DNA of 64,000 nt from Marinomonas transparens (GCF_016463975.1 NZ_JAEMNX010000006.1:62001-126000); one strand, 5' to 3'; shown: positions 51,056 through 61,407, counted from the first letter of the stretch. The notes: generated by a model from the letters alone, not told the origin. Made by a program: numbers and translations.

Positions 51056-52402
51056 ATGTCGTTGATCGGGTCCGATCGGGTTAGAGCCGTTGTAGGCTTG
51101 GGGGCGACAGGCTTGTCTTGCGTACGCTTTTTGGCAAGTAAGGGGATCGATTTTTATGTGGTGGATTCTCGTGATAATCCACCAGGGTTAGAAGAGGCTA
51201 AAAAGTTTTGTCCAGAAGATAGGATTTTCACGGGTGACCTTTCTGTACTTGATACTCTTGGGGTGACAGAGCTTTATGTTAGTCCGGGTATTCCATTAAG
51301 AACGCCTGTGTTGTTAGATCTGGCGAGTCGTGGTGTGGCCATGCGCGGCGATATCGATTTATTTTGTGATTATGCTGACGCTCCTTTTATTGCTATTACA
51401 GGATCTAATGCGAAAAGTACGGTTACCACCTTGGTAGCCTTGTTGCTGCAATCTTGCGGTAAAGATGCGAAAGCGGGTGGTAATCTGGGACTGCCTGCTT
51501 TGGATTTGCTGTCTCCTAATACTGATTATTACGTTCTTGAGTTATCCAGTTTTCAACTGGAAACCACCCATGCTTTACAGGCTGATTTAGCTTGCCTTCT
51601 TAATGTGTCTGCAGATCATATGGATAGGTATGAAGACCTTTATGAATATCAAAGAGCTAAGCAAAAAGTCTATCGTGGCTGTAAAGCAGCCGTTTGTAAT
51701 AAGCAAGATATTTTAACCGCTCCGCTTTTAGCTGAGGGGGTGCCTGTTCGCGCATTCACCACAAAAAGCCCAGACTTGAAAGAATTTGGCATGCTCAAAG
51801 ATGATGATGGGGCTTGGTTGTGTCGTGGCGTGGAGCGTCTTTACCATACATCGCAAATAGCACTAAAAGGGACTCATAATCATGCCAATGTACTGGCTGC
51901 TTTGGCGATGCTTGAGTTGCTTGGTGAAGACCTTATGTCGGAGGGGGTGGCGAAAGTTCTTAAAGAGTTTGGCGGCTTGCCTCACCGAACAGAAACAGTA
52001 CGAACTTATAACGGTGTGACCTTTATTAATGACTCTAAGGGAACCAATGTTGGTGCTACCTTGGCAGCCCTAGAAGGACTTGGTTCTTCTAGCCGAAAGA
52101 ATATTTTATTGATTGCTGGCGGTGAAGGGAAGGGGGCAGACTTTCTGCCTTTGCGTAAGTCGGTTACGGATTTTGTGCGCAAAGTTTATTTATTTGGCCA
52201 AGATGCAGGGCGTATTGGCGAGTCTTTAGTCGGTGTTGATGTTGCTTATTACACAGCACTAGATGACATTTTAGAGGCGGCTTTAGATGAGTCAAAAGAA
52301 GGCGATGTGGTGCTTTTTTCCCCTGCCTGCGCAAGTTTTGATATGTATAAAAGCTATGAGAAACGTGGTGAGCATTTTACTCAGTTGGTAATGGCCATAT
52401 GA
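51056..52402 (+). CDS. murD: UDP-MurNAc-L-Ala:D-Glu ligase
   Basis: This 448-residue Mur ligase has P-loop GSNAKST at 116-122, with Ala where E. coli MurD has Gly, as I recall also for Pseudomonas. Further motifs are LELSSFQLE, HRTE and NDSKGTNVGAT. It adds the second stem residue, D-glutamate. It overlaps ftsW by four bases (ATGA). Confidence 0.97.
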   Translation: MSLIGSDRVRAVVGLGATGLSCVRFLASKGIDFYVVDSRDNPPGLEEAKKFCPEDRIFTGDLSVLDTLGVTELYVSPGIPLRTPVLLDLASRGVAMRGDIDLFCDYADAPFIAITGSNAKSTVTTLVALLLQSCGKDAKAGGNLGLPALDLLSPNTDYYVLELSSFQLETTHALQADLACLLNVSADHMDRYEDLYEYQRAKQKVYRGCKAAVCNKQDILTAPLLAEGVPVRAFTTKSPDLKEFGMLKDDDGAWLCRGVERLYHTSQIALKGTHNHANVLAALAMLELLGEDLMSEGVAKVLKEFGGLPHRTETVRTYNGVTFINDSKGTNVGATLAALEGLGSSSRKNILLIAGGEGKGADFLPLRKSVTDFVRKVYLFGQDAGRIGESLVGVDVAYYTALDDILEAALDESKEGDVVLFSPACASFDMYKSYEKRGEHFTQLVMAI

Positions 52403-53586
52403 GTGTGTTTGGTTTTTTTGACCGTGTTTCATTGCGTGAGTTGAGTCAGGTAGATTCGATATTTGTTGCTTCTGTTGTTTCGATTCTTGCTTTAGGGATG
52501 GTGATGGTGTCTAGCGCATCGATTTCTATTTCGGAGGATCTACATGGGCAGCCTTACTTTTTCATGATGAGGCAAGGGCTTTATTTGCTGTTGGGGGTGG
52601 TTTTTGGTTGGGGGCTTTTGTCTTTGCCGACGAGCCAATTGCAAAAATGGGGCATTATCATGATGGGGTTGTCCTTAGTTTTGCTGATCCTAGTATTGAT
52701 GCCTGTGATAGGAAAAAGTGTTAATGGTAGTCGTCGCTGGATAAATTTAGTTGTTTTTAACCTACAGGCATCGGAAGTCGCTAAGGTCTGTATGGTGATT
52801 TATGTTTCCGATTATCTAGTGCGCCGTGCTGATCGAGTTAGAGAGGGCTGGGTTGGTTTTGTATTGCCGCTATGTCTTTGTAGTATTTTTCTTTTATTCC
52901 TGCTGTTTGAACCAGATTTTGGTGCCTCTGTGGTTTTATTGGGTACTGTGATGGCGCTTCTTTTTTTGGGTGGGGCTCCTCTGTATCAATTTTTGCTGTT
53001 ACTAGGTGCGGCTGTGTCTATGTTGGGTGTCGTTGCTGTTTCTGAAAGTTATCGGATGAAGCGATTGATGAACTTTATTGACCCTTGGGCGGATCCTTTC
53101 AATGAGGGGTACCAGTTAAGCCAAGCGCTGATTGCCTATGGCCGAGGGGAATGGTTTGGGTTGGGGCTTGGCAATAGTGTGCAAAAGCTCTCTTATTTGC
53201 CGGAAGCTCATACGGATTTTGTTTTTTCTATTTGGGTTGAAGAGACCGGTATGCTGGGTGGTTTGTTTCTTATTGCTTTGTTTGGGGTGATGGTGAGTCG
53301 AGCCTTTAAAATAGGCCATAGGGCGATGGATTTATCTCGGCCTTTTGCTGCTTATATGTGTTTCGGTTTTTCTATTCTTATTTTGGCTCAGGTTATTATT
53401 AATATTGGTGTTAATACAGGCTTTTTACCGACGAAAGGGCTGACATTACCCCTGATTAGTTATGGTGGGAGTAGCTTGATTATTACCTTGGGAAGCTTGT
53501 TTGCCATTGCTAGGGTTGATATTGAAAACCGTCGAACTGAGGCTGAGCAGGGCCTAAGTGTGCAAGATGAAGAGAGCTTCAAATGA
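52399..53586 (+). CDS. ftsW: Septal peptidoglycan polymerase FtsW (SEDS)
   Basis: This 395-residue protein has about ten helices. SEDS signatures include the catalytic-loop region around W-x-D-P-F-x-x-G-Y-Q-L-x-Q-A and AHTDFVFSI, then the SYGGSS end motif. It polymerises lipid II at the septum together with FtsI. Both ends overlap neighbours by ATGA. Confidence 0.97.
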   Translation: MSVFGFFDRVSLRELSQVDSIFVASVVSILALGMVMVSSASISISEDLHGQPYFFMMRQGLYLLLGVVFGWGLLSLPTSQLQKWGIIMMGLSLVLLILVLMPVIGKSVNGSRRWINLVVFNLQASEVAKVCMVIYVSDYLVRRADRVREGWVGFVLPLCLCSIFLLFLLFEPDFGASVVLLGTVMALLFLGGAPLYQFLLLLGAAVSMLGVVAVSESYRMKRLMNFIDPWADPFNEGYQLSQALIAYGRGEWFGLGLGNSVQKLSYLPEAHTDFVFSIWVEETGMLGGLFLIALFGVMVSRAFKIGHRAMDLSRPFAAYMCFGFSILILAQVIINIGVNTGFLPTKGLTLPLISYGGSSLIITLGSLFAIARVDIENRRTEAEQGLSVQDEESFK

Positions 53587-54656
53587 GCGATATGAAAAAA
53601 GTCATTATTATGGCCGGCGGGACAGGTGGTCATATCTATCCGGCTTTAGCTTGTGCGCAAAGTTTTATAGAAAAGGGTTTGGATGTTCAATGGCTTGGTT
53701 CTAAAGGTGGTATGGAAGAATCGCTTGTTCCTGAGCATGATATTGTCATGCACTCTTTATCTATTAAGGGCGTGCGAGGGAAAGGCTGGTTAGGCCTATG
53801 TGCAGCGCCTTTTAGAATTCTTCATGCTGTTGGGCAGGCCGTCGCAATTTTACAGAGGCTTAAGCCTGATGTTGTGCTAGGTATGGGTGGTTTTGTTGCT
53901 GGCCCAGGTGGTGTTGCGGCTAAATTACTTGGTATTCCTTTGGTGATACATGAGCAAAATGCCATTGCTGGTACAACCAATAGGTTGTTATCAAAGATAG
54001 CTGCTATGCGCTTGCAAGCGTTTGATGGCGCGCTATCAAAAGGTATAAGTGTGGGAAATCCTGTTAGAGGAAGCATTCTCCAGCAGGACGTTCGAGGTTT
54101 GAGAGAAGGTACTGCTCGACCATTAAGATTGTTGGTGGTGGGAGGGAGTCTAGGCGCAAAAGCGATTAACGAGGTTATGCCGAAGGTGTTGGCAGATTGG
54201 CCACACTCTCAACGCCTGTATGTTTGGCATCAAACGGGTAAACGGAATTATGATGAGGTTGCCAAGCTTTATAAAGAGGCAAAGGTTGAAGCGCGTATCG
54301 AGCCTTATTTGGATAATATGAATCAGGCCTATTCATGGGCAGATGTGGTTTTATGTCGAGCTGGAGCCATGACCATAAGCGAGCTTGCTGTTGCTGGTTT
54401 ACCATCTGTATTGGTGCCATATCCCTATGCGATTGATGACCACCAAACGGCGAATGCTCGATACTTAGAAAAAGCAGAAGCGGCCTATTTGTTACCTCAA
54501 GGCGAGCTCTCCAGTGACAAGATAATTTCCTTGCTCTCTAATTTAATGGAAGAGGAAGGAGCATTGCTGAAAATGGGTGAGCGAGCGAAGACGGTTGCTC
54601 GCCCCAATGCGACACAAGATGTTGTCGCACATTGTTTAAGGTTGATAAAAACATGA
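53583..54656 (+). CDS. murG: Lipid I GlcNAc transferase MurG
   Basis: This 357-residue GT28 enzyme has [12 protein letters not shown] near the start, [23 protein letters not shown] and the C-terminal [24 protein letters not shown], in parts, binding UDP-GlcNAc. It adds GlcNAc to lipid I on the inner face of the membrane. It overlaps murC by four bases. Confidence 0.97.
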   Translation: MSDMKKVIIMAGGTGGHIYPALACAQSFIEKGLDVQWLGSKGGMEESLVPEHDIVMHSLSIKGVRGKGWLGLCAAPFRILHAVGQAVAILQRLKPDVVLGMGGFVAGPGGVAAKLLGIPLVIHEQNAIAGTTNRLLSKIAAMRLQAFDGALSKGISVGNPVRGSILQQDVRGLREGTARPLRLLVVGGSLGAKAINEVMPKVLADWPHSQRLYVWHQTGKRNYDEVAKLYKEAKVEARIEPYLDNMNQAYSWADVVLCRAGAMTISELAVAGLPSVLVPYPYAIDDHQTANARYLEKAEAAYLLPQGELSSDKIISLLSNLMEEEGALLKMGERAKTVARPNATQDVVAHCLRLIKT

Positions 54657-56074
54657 TAGATAATAAAACACGCTATGACATTCCTACGATGCGTCGTATT
54701 CAAAACATTCATTTCATCGGTATTGGTGGCGTGGGCATGTGTGGCATTGCTGAGGTACTTCATAATCAAGGGTATCAGGTTTCTGGTTCTGATTTGAATG
54801 CGTCTGCTACTACGGACCGTTTGAAGTCTTTGGGTATTCAGGTGTATTTAGGGCATGTAGAAGAGAATGTTCACAATGCGCACGTTATTGTCGTCTCTAC
54901 TGCTATTAATGAGCAAAACCCAGAAATTATTTGGGGTAAAGAGCACCGTATTCCGATTGTGCGTCGTGCTGAGATGTTGGCAGAGTTGATGCGCTATCGC
55001 CATGGGATTGCGATTGCGGGAACGCATGGCAAAACGACTACAACCAGCTTGATGGCATCGGTATTGGCCGCAACTGGCGAAGCGCCAACCTTTGTTATTG
55101 GTGGTCGTTTGACGAGTGCTGGAACCAATGCGCAATTGGGAAGTAGTGCTTATCTTGTTGCTGAGGCGGATGAAAGTGATGCTTCTTTTCTTCATCTTCA
55201 ACCTCAAACAGTGATTATTACTAATATTGATGAAGATCATATGGATACTTATGAAGGTGACTTTGAAAAAGTAAAGCACGCCTTTATTGAGTTTGTTCAT
55301 AATTTGCCTTTCTATGGTTTAGCGGTTTTATGTGTAGATGATGAGAATGTACGTGAGATCCTGCCTTTTTTAAGTCGTCCAGTGCTGACCTATGGTATTG
55401 ATCAGGAAGCCGATTTTTATGCAACCGATATTGTGCAGACTGGGCGATATTGTGAGTTTATGGCTCACCGACCTGAAGGTGAACCTCTTAAAATTCGCCT
55501 GCCTATGCCGGGCCGCCATAATGTGCTTAATGCTTTATCGACTATTGCCGTCGCCACGGATTTAGGGGTCGATGCTGCGGCTATTCAAGCTGGCTTGATG
55601 GGCTTTGAAGGGGTTGGGCGTCGTTTCCAAGAGCAAAAACCTTTAACAATATCAGGCGGCTCTGAGGTGATGTTTGTAGATGATTATGGTCATCATCCGA
55701 GCGAAGTGTTGGCGACAATTAAAGCCATACGTGATGGTTGGCCTGAAAAAAGATTGGTCATGGTATATCAGCCCCATCGTTATACAAGAACGCGTGATTT
55801 GTATGAGGACTTTGTTCGTGTTCTTTCCCAGGTAGACGTTTTGTTATTGCTAGATGTTTATTCTGCTGGAGAGGTTGCGATAAATGGTGCGGATAGTCGC
55901 TCCTTATGTGGCAGTGTTCGTCAGCGAGGTAATGTGGATCCGATACATGTGGGTAGCGAAGCTGACTTATCTTCTATCTTGAGTAATGTTTTACGCGAAG
56001 GTGACTTATTAATCACTCAAGGTGCCGGGGACATAGGTACGGTTTCTAAAAAGTTAGCAGAGAATGGAGTGTAA
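54653..56074 (+). CDS. murC: UDP-MurNAc:L-alanine ligase
   Basis: This 473-residue Mur ligase has [18 protein letters not shown]-loop GTHGKTTTT near residue 123, the DDYGHHPSE motif and [12 protein letters not shown]. It adds the first residue of the stem peptide. I start at the ATG overlapping the murG stop (ATGA); a non-ATG start 21 bases upstream has no support. Confidence 0.97.
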   Translation: MIDNKTRYDIPTMRRIQNIHFIGIGGVGMCGIAEVLHNQGYQVSGSDLNASATTDRLKSLGIQVYLGHVEENVHNAHVIVVSTAINEQNPEIIWGKEHRIPIVRRAEMLAELMRYRHGIAIAGTHGKTTTTSLMASVLAATGEAPTFVIGGRLTSAGTNAQLGSSAYLVAEADESDASFLHLQPQTVIITNIDEDHMDTYEGDFEKVKHAFIEFVHNLPFYGLAVLCVDDENVREILPFLSRPVLTYGIDQEADFYATDIVQTGRYCEFMAHRPEGEPLKIRLPMPGRHNVLNALSTIAVATDLGVDAAAIQAGLMGFEGVGRRFQEQKPLTISGGSEVMFVDDYGHHPSEVLATIKAIRDGWPEKRLVMVYQPHRYTRTRDLYEDFVRVLSQVDVLLLLDVYSAGEVAINGADSRSLCGSVRQRGNVDPIHVGSEADLSSILSNVLREGDLLITQGAGDIGTVSKKLAENGV

Positions 56075-56077
56075 GGC

Positions 56078-57031
56078 ATGTCATTCACGCTAAAAGAATC
56101 TGTGATTGTGGTTATTTATGGTGGTCGATCTGCAGAACGAGAGGTCTCTTTGCAGAGTGGTCCTTTGGTGATAGATGGATTGCGTTCTAAGGGATATCGG
56201 GTTATTGCATTGGATCTCTATGGTCCTGAGGGTAACGAAGACCCCATTCGACAGTTGCAGTCAGTCGATTTTGATCTAGCCTTTATTGCGCTTCATGGTG
56301 GTGAAGGAGAGGATGGTAGAGTTCAGGCTTTACTTGAAATATTGGGTAAACCCTATACCGGCAGTTCGCCTTTAGCGTGTGGGTTGGCAATGGATAAGGT
56401 GTTAACTAAGCGTTATTGGAAAGGGATCGATATTCCTACGCCCGCTTATTTGTCTTTTGTTGGACAGGTGGATGTGGCAGTGATTGAGGAGCAAATGTCT
56501 TATCCGCTGATTGTTAAGCCATCTAGAGAGGGCTCAACGATAGGAATTAGTAAGGTTGCTAATCGTGAAGAGCTTGATGCTGCTCTTATCGTGGCGCTTG
56601 AATACGATTCCGATGTGTTGGTTGAGGCATTTGTTGATGGGCCAGAATTTACCGTTACTATTATTGATGATGTTGCTTATCCCGCAATAGGTCTCAAGCC
56701 AGCACCTGATCATAAGCTTTATGATTATGAAGCAAAATATATAGCAGAAGATACTCAGTATTTATTGCCTTGTGGTTTGAATGAAGATGATGAAAATGAG
56801 CTGCAAATGCTTGCTTTGGATTCTTATCGTTCATTAGGGTGTTCTGGCTGGGGGAGGGTCGACATTATGCGCGATCGAGCAGGGGCCTTCTGGGTTTTAG
56901 AAGTAAATACCTCGCCGGGCATGACATCTCATAGTTTGGTGCCTATGGCTGCGAATTATGTTGGGCTGGATTACGCCGCTTTGGTTGAAAAAATAGCCTT
57001 GAGTGCTTGGCATCATGTTGGGCGTCATTAA
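56078..57031 (+). CDS. ddlB: D-alanine:D-alanine ligase
   Basis: This 317-residue ATP-grasp enzyme has GGRSAEREVSLQSG, HGGEGEDGRVQ, KPSREGSTIGI and the EVNTSPGMTSHSLVP metal site. It makes the dipeptide for MurF. GGAGTG overlapping the murC stop provides the ribosome binding site. Confidence 0.97.
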   Translation: MSFTLKESVIVVIYGGRSAEREVSLQSGPLVIDGLRSKGYRVIALDLYGPEGNEDPIRQLQSVDFDLAFIALHGGEGEDGRVQALLEILGKPYTGSSPLACGLAMDKVLTKRYWKGIDIPTPAYLSFVGQVDVAVIEEQMSYPLIVKPSREGSTIGISKVANREELDAALIVALEYDSDVLVEAFVDGPEFTVTIIDDVAYPAIGLKPAPDHKLYDYEAKYIAEDTQYLLPCGLNEDDENELQMLALDSYRSLGCSGWGRVDIMRDRAGAFWVLEVNTSPGMTSHSLVPMAANYVGLDYAALVEKIALSAWHHVGRH

Positions 57032-57034
57032 TTT

Positions 57035-57715
57035 ATGAGACTTGCAGCACTGATTGGCGCTGTTTTATTAGTGCTAGTGGCCACCTTTCAAGGTGATGAA
57101 TCGCCTGATGCCTGGTTTTTAATAGAAAATGTTGAGATTGAGGGGGCGCTCGAATACACCACAGTTGAAGAGCTGGAAGAAAAATATTTACCTTTGTTGG
57201 GGCGGAGTCTTCTTGGGGTTTCTGTCTCTGAAGTTCAGGGCCTTGCTGTTTCACCTGAGTGGGTGGAAAGCGCAGAAATACGTAAAGTTTGGCCAAATAC
57301 CTTGCAGATACTTGTTCATGAGCATGTGCCTCTAGCATACTGGCGGGATCGGCAGTTAATATCCACTTCGGCAATCGTGATTGTGCCGCAAATTGTACCT
57401 GATTTGCCGCTTCCTCGGCTAAATGGCCCGAAAGGGGCAAGTGATGTTGTCCTTGAACAATTTGGTTTAATTAGTCAGGTGCTTGCTTCTACTTCTATGC
57501 GCATTTCTGAGCTTACTTTGGAGCCGCGAGGCGCTTGGAATATTCTTTTTACCAATGGTATAGGCGTTAAGCTGGGTAGAGAGGATATTTTAGATAGATT
57601 ACAAAGGTTTATAGCCGTGTATAAAAGTGATTTATCGGGTAGAATAGATAAAATTGCTTCGGTTGATGCGCGTTACCCTCATGGTATTGCGGTCGGCTGG
57701 AAAGAGAATGAGTAA
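57035..57715 (+). CDS. ftsQ: Cell division protein FtsQ, almost without cytoplasmic tail
   Basis: This 226-residue protein has a membrane helix starting at about residue 2, then a periplasmic POTRA domain (FLIENVEIEGALEYTTVEEL...) and beta domain. It recruits FtsL/FtsB to the divisome. E. coli FtsQ is 276 residues with about 25 before its helix. Here an in-frame stop, the ddlB TAA, lies two codons before the ATG, so no longer start exists. Position and POTRA pattern make the identity sound. Confidence 0.9.
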   Translation: MRLAALIGAVLLVLVATFQGDESPDAWFLIENVEIEGALEYTTVEELEEKYLPLLGRSLLGVSVSEVQGLAVSPEWVESAEIRKVWPNTLQILVHEHVPLAYWRDRQLISTSAIVIVPQIVPDLPLPRLNGPKGASDVVLEQFGLISQVLASTSMRISELTLEPRGAWNILFTNGIGVKLGREDILDRLQRFIAVYKSDLSGRIDKIASVDARYPHGIAVGWKENE

Positions 57716-57783
57716 ACTTGGCCTGTTTGTTGCTTTTTTAGACAAGAACTGTATGGCCATAAACACAATGCCGGGAAGGTGAA

Positions 57784-59058
57784 ATGATAGTCGGTTTGGA
57801 TGTAGGCACGTCAAAAGTTATCTGTTTGGTTGGAGAGGTGTTGGCTGACGGGAGTTTAGAAATTGTTGGCATAGGATCTCACAGCGCAAAAGGGATGAAG
57901 CGAGGTGTCGTCATCAACATAGAGTCAACGGTTCAGTCGATTCAACGAGCAGTTGAAGAAGCCGAATTGATGGCAGGCTGCAATATACATTCAGTTTATG
58001 TGAGCGTTGCTGGTAGTCACATTCGTAGTCTTAACTCCCATGGTATTGTTGCGATAAAAGATGGAGAAGTACAAAAAGAGGATGTTGATAGAGTTATTGA
58101 TGCAGCTCAGGCTGTTCCTATCTCTTCGGATCAGCGAGTACTTCATATATTGCCTCAGGAGTATCATATTGATTCTCAGGAAGGCATTAAAGATCCTCTA
58201 GGAATGTCTGGTGTGCGTTTGGAAGCGAATGTACACCTTATTTCTGGCGCGGTTAATGCAGTGATGAATGTTGAAAAATGCATTAAACGTTGTGGGTTGG
58301 GTGTTGATGGAGTGATTTTATCTCAATTAGCATCTAGCGAGTCTTCTTTAAGTGAAGATGAAAAAGATTTAGGTGTTTGCTTGGTTGATATCGGTGCAGG
58401 GACTTCTGATATCGCAGTGTGGATTGATGGTGCGTTGCATCATACTGCTGTGGTGCCTGTCGCGGGAGACCAAGTGACCAATGATATTTCTATGGCATTA
58501 CGAACACCGACTCAGCATGCTGAAGAAATTAAGATTAAGTATGCTTGTGCCATGTCTTCCATGGCGACGGCGGATCAAGAGCTTCAGGTGCCAAGTGTTG
58601 GTGATCGTCAACCTCGATCTATCACTCGTCATGCTTTAACAGAAGTGGTTGAAGCAAGATATGAAGAAATTTATAACTTAATTCAGGATGAATTAAGGCG
58701 CAGCGGATACGCGGAACGAATTCCTGCAGGTATTGTAATTACTGGTGGCACGTCACTCATGGAGGGGACGGCAGAGTTGGCAGAAAAGGTATTTCAGATG
58801 CCAATTCGACTATCTGTACCTGATTGTGCTAAAGGAATGTCTGACATTGTCGATAACCCTATATATTCAACGAGTGTTGGATTATTGGCTTATGGTAGCA
58901 AAGAGGCTGAGGCAATAGTTAAGCCTTCTAAGCGAGAGATGACTAAGACGCAAATTAAACGAGAAGCGTCAGTGCTGACATCTAAGGAAACCGGGTCTTC
59001 CTTCAGTGCAACGAAGGTATGGCAGAAGTTGAAACACTGGTTTCAGAGCTATATTTAG
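57784..59058 (+). CDS. ftsA: Cell division protein FtsA
   Basis: This 424-residue actin-like ATPase tethers FtsZ to the membrane. Phosphate-binding loops (GLDVGTSKV, LVDIGAGTSDIAVW) and the adenosine motif (GIVITGGTSLMEG) are present, and the C-terminus ends in an amphipathic helix (KVWQKLKHWFQSYI) for membrane binding. Its N-terminus begins directly at MIVGLDVGTS, about eight to ten residues shorter than Pseudomonas or E. coli FtsA. An in-frame stop eight codons upstream and a GGAAGGTG site before this ATG support it. Confidence 0.96.
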   Translation: MIVGLDVGTSKVICLVGEVLADGSLEIVGIGSHSAKGMKRGVVINIESTVQSIQRAVEEAELMAGCNIHSVYVSVAGSHIRSLNSHGIVAIKDGEVQKEDVDRVIDAAQAVPISSDQRVLHILPQEYHIDSQEGIKDPLGMSGVRLEANVHLISGAVNAVMNVEKCIKRCGLGVDGVILSQLASSESSLSEDEKDLGVCLVDIGAGTSDIAVWIDGALHHTAVVPVAGDQVTNDISMALRTPTQHAEEIKIKYACAMSSMATADQELQVPSVGDRQPRSITRHALTEVVEARYEEIYNLIQDELRRSGYAERIPAGIVITGGTSLMEGTAELAEKVFQMPIRLSVPDCAKGMSDIVDNPIYSTSVGLLAYGSKEAEAIVKPSKREMTKTQIKREASVLTSKETGSSFSATKVWQKLKHWFQSYI

Positions 59059-59096
59059 TCAGCTTGACTGCAAATTTATTGAGGAGCGATAAGCCC

Positions 59097-60326
59097 ATGA
59101 ACGTCTTTGATTTAGCCGAAGATAATTTATCTGATAATGCCGTCATTAAGGTGGTTGGTGTTGGTGGCGGTGGCGGTAATGCTGTTCGCCATATGTTACA
59201 GAATCAGTTAGAAGGTGTTGAGTTTATTTGTGCCAACACAGACTCAAAAGCTTTGATTGGTTTTGAAACTGGGATGTCTTTGCAGCTAGGTTCGGCCATT
59301 ACTAAAGGCTTGGGTGCTGGTGCAAATCCAGAAGTGGGTCGCGACTCTGCGTTAGAAGATCAAGAAAAAATCACCCAATTACTCACGGGTGCAGATATGG
59401 TTTTTATCACTGCTGGTATGGGCGGTGGTACGGGGACTGGAGCAGCTCCAGTTATCGCTAAGGTTGCCCGTGAATTAGGTATTTTAACGGTTGCGGTTGT
59501 GACGCGTCCGTTTCCTTTTGAAGGTCGTCGTCGTGCAAGGGTGGCCGATGAAGGTGTTAAAGAATTACGCGAAAATGTCGATTCATTAATAACAGTACCA
59601 AATGAGCGGCTTTTGCCAGTGCTTGGTAAGAATATTTCACTGTTGAAGGCATTTGGTGAGGCAAACAATGTTTTGTTCAACGCGGTGCAGGGTATTACTG
59701 ACCTTATTATGCGCCCAGGTTTGATTAATGTTGATTTCGCTGATGTTAGAACGGTTATGTCTGAAATGGGTATGGCTATGATGGGAACTGGATCTGCATC
59801 TGGTGAAGATCGAGCTAGGGTGGCAGCAGAATCTGCGATTCATAATCCATTGTTAGAAGATATCAACCTTAAAGGAGCGCGCGGTGTTCTGGTAAATATT
59901 ACGGCAAACGAAGAGGTTGGTTTGTCTGAGTTTACTGAGGTTGGTGGCATTATTGAAGAATATGCATCGGAAGACGCTACTGTCGTGATTGGTTGCGCAA
60001 TTGATCCCAGTGTTGGTGATGAAATGCGAGTCACGGTGGTTGCTACTGGTTTGGAAGGGCGGTCTGCAGTGGAAATGAAATCTGCTGTTGGTGAATCTGT
60101 CGTCTCTCAGCCGGTTACGACTAAGGTGGAGCAAGTTGTTGAAGAGAAAAGCTCTCAGCCTGTTGCTAAGCCTATGTCATCCCCTTCGGAAACAATGAGG
60201 GTGGAGGTTGTGGAGAAAAACTCAGAAGTAGAAAAGGCGGATTCTAATGAATCTAGCTCTGCTTCGAGTAACGATAAATTATCGTATTTGGACATTCCGG
60301 CATTTTTACGTCGTCAAGCGGACTAA
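59097..60326 (+). CDS. ftsZ: Cell division GTPase FtsZ
   Basis: This 409-residue tubulin homologue has GVGGGGGNAV near residue 22, the GTP signature GGGTGTG at 109-115, a variable acidic/Ser-rich linker (about 320-395) and the C-terminal peptide YLDIPAFLRRQAD that binds FtsA and ZipA. The start at 59097 is set by GAGGAGC seven bases upstream. An upstream in-frame extension would overlap ftsA and is not conserved. Confidence 0.97.
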   Translation: MNVFDLAEDNLSDNAVIKVVGVGGGGGNAVRHMLQNQLEGVEFICANTDSKALIGFETGMSLQLGSAITKGLGAGANPEVGRDSALEDQEKITQLLTGADMVFITAGMGGGTGTGAAPVIAKVARELGILTVAVVTRPFPFEGRRRARVADEGVKELRENVDSLITVPNERLLPVLGKNISLLKAFGEANNVLFNAVQGITDLIMRPGLINVDFADVRTVMSEMGMAMMGTGSASGEDRARVAAESAIHNPLLEDINLKGARGVLVNITANEEVGLSEFTEVGGIIEEYASEDATVVIGCAIDPSVGDEMRVTVVATGLEGRSAVEMKSAVGESVVSQPVTTKVEQVVEEKSSQPVAKPMSSPSETMRVEVVEKNSEVEKADSNESSSASSNDKLSYLDIPAFLRRQAD

Positions 60327-60361
60327 ATTGCGCAAAAACGAAGCATGGTAAAGACTCTGGA

Positions 60362-60390
60362 TTGTATGAAAGTTGTATCATTGATACTAT
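60362..60390 (+). promoter_or_regulatory. Possible promoter between ftsZ and lpxC
   Basis: TTGTAT and TACTAT are 17 bases apart, each matching consensus at four of six positions, about 40 bases before the lpxC start. lpxC commonly has its own promoter here; the match is modest. Confidence 0.3.
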
Positions 60391-60432
60391 CTTGTAAAGA
60401 AATGTATCTCGTCATAAAAGTGTAGGAATATA

Positions 60433-61350
60433 ATGGTACGTCAACACACATTAAAAAACATTATTCGAGCTACTGGAGTGGGTTTACACTCTGGCGAGAA
60501 GGTGTATTTGACATTAAAGCCCGCCCCTGTAAATACTGGTATTGTATTTGTGCGCACAGACTTGGATCCCGTTGTAGAGATTCATGGTGATGCGCGAGCA
60601 GTTGGCTCAACTAACTTTGCAACGGCTTTGTGTCAGGGCGATGTGAAGGTTAGTACCGTGGAACATCTATTGTCAGCTATGGCTGGTTTGGGTGTCGATA
60701 ACGCTTACGTTGAAGTGAGTGCTAGTGAAGTTCCTCTTATGGATGGTAGTGCTAGTCCTTTTGTTTTCCTCCTTCAGTCAGCAGGCCTTGAAGAGCAAAA
60801 TGCTCCTAAGCGCTTTATCAAAATCAAAAAGCCTATTCGTGTTGATGAAGATGATAAGTATGCGACACTTGAGCCTCATTCTGGTTTTCGTTTGTCATTC
60901 ACGATTGATTTTCAGCATCCGGCGATTGGTGAAGATGTCCAAAATACTTCTTTTGACTTCTCAACGACTACTTTTGTAAAAGAAATTAGTCGTGCAAGAA
61001 CGTTTGGTTTCATGAAGGACTTAGAATACTTCAAGAACAACAATCTTGCTCGCGGTGCAAACATGGAGAACGCAATCGTTCTTGATGATTACCGCGTACT
61101 GAATGATGAAGGCTTGCGTTACCGTGATGAATTAGTTCGTCATAAAGTCTTGGATGCCATTGGCGATCTTTACCTTCTTGGTCATAGTTTGATTGGTGAA
61201 TATAAGGCTTACAAATCAGGTCACGCATTAAATAATAAGCTTTTACTGGCTTTGCTTGAGCAGCAAGATGCTTGGGAATATGTGGTGTTTGAAGATGCAG
61301 CACAAATAACGCCTATCTCTTATACGGAACCCGCATTCGTTGGTGGTTAA
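60433..61350 (+). CDS. lpxC: UDP-3-O-acyl-GlcNAc deacetylase
   Basis: This 305-residue zinc deacetylase commits the cell to lipid A synthesis. Zinc ligands His-78 (VEHLLSA), His-237 and Asp-241 ([15 protein letters not shown]) align one residue short of E. coli His-79/238/Asp-242. MDGSASPF and [11 protein letters not shown] are also present. E. coli LpxC is degraded by FtsH; hflKC, which modulates FtsH, is elsewhere in this window. A terminator follows. Confidence 0.97.
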   Translation: MVRQHTLKNIIRATGVGLHSGEKVYLTLKPAPVNTGIVFVRTDLDPVVEIHGDARAVGSTNFATALCQGDVKVSTVEHLLSAMAGLGVDNAYVEVSASEVPLMDGSASPFVFLLQSAGLEEQNAPKRFIKIKKPIRVDEDDKYATLEPHSGFRLSFTIDFQHPAIGEDVQNTSFDFSTTTFVKEISRARTFGFMKDLEYFKNNNLARGANMENAIVLDDYRVLNDEGLRYRDELVRHKVLDAIGDLYLLGHSLIGEYKAYKSGHALNNKLLLALLEQQDAWEYVVFEDAAQITPISYTEPAFVGG

Positions 61351-61377
61351 TGAGTGATTGAATCTTAATCGATTTTT

Positions 61378-61407
61378 AAAAAGCCAGGCATTTTGTCTGG
61401 CTTTTTT
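61378..61407 (+). terminator. Terminator after lpxC
   Basis: AAAAAGCCAG pairs with CTGGCTTTTT and runs into a T-tract, 28 bases past lpxC. It closes the dcw transcript before secA. Confidence 0.93.

Noticed and set aside
54848-55300. 150-codon minus-strand frame opposite murC
   Set aside because: It is antisense to a fully conserved MurC sequence and has no ribosome binding site or family resemblance.
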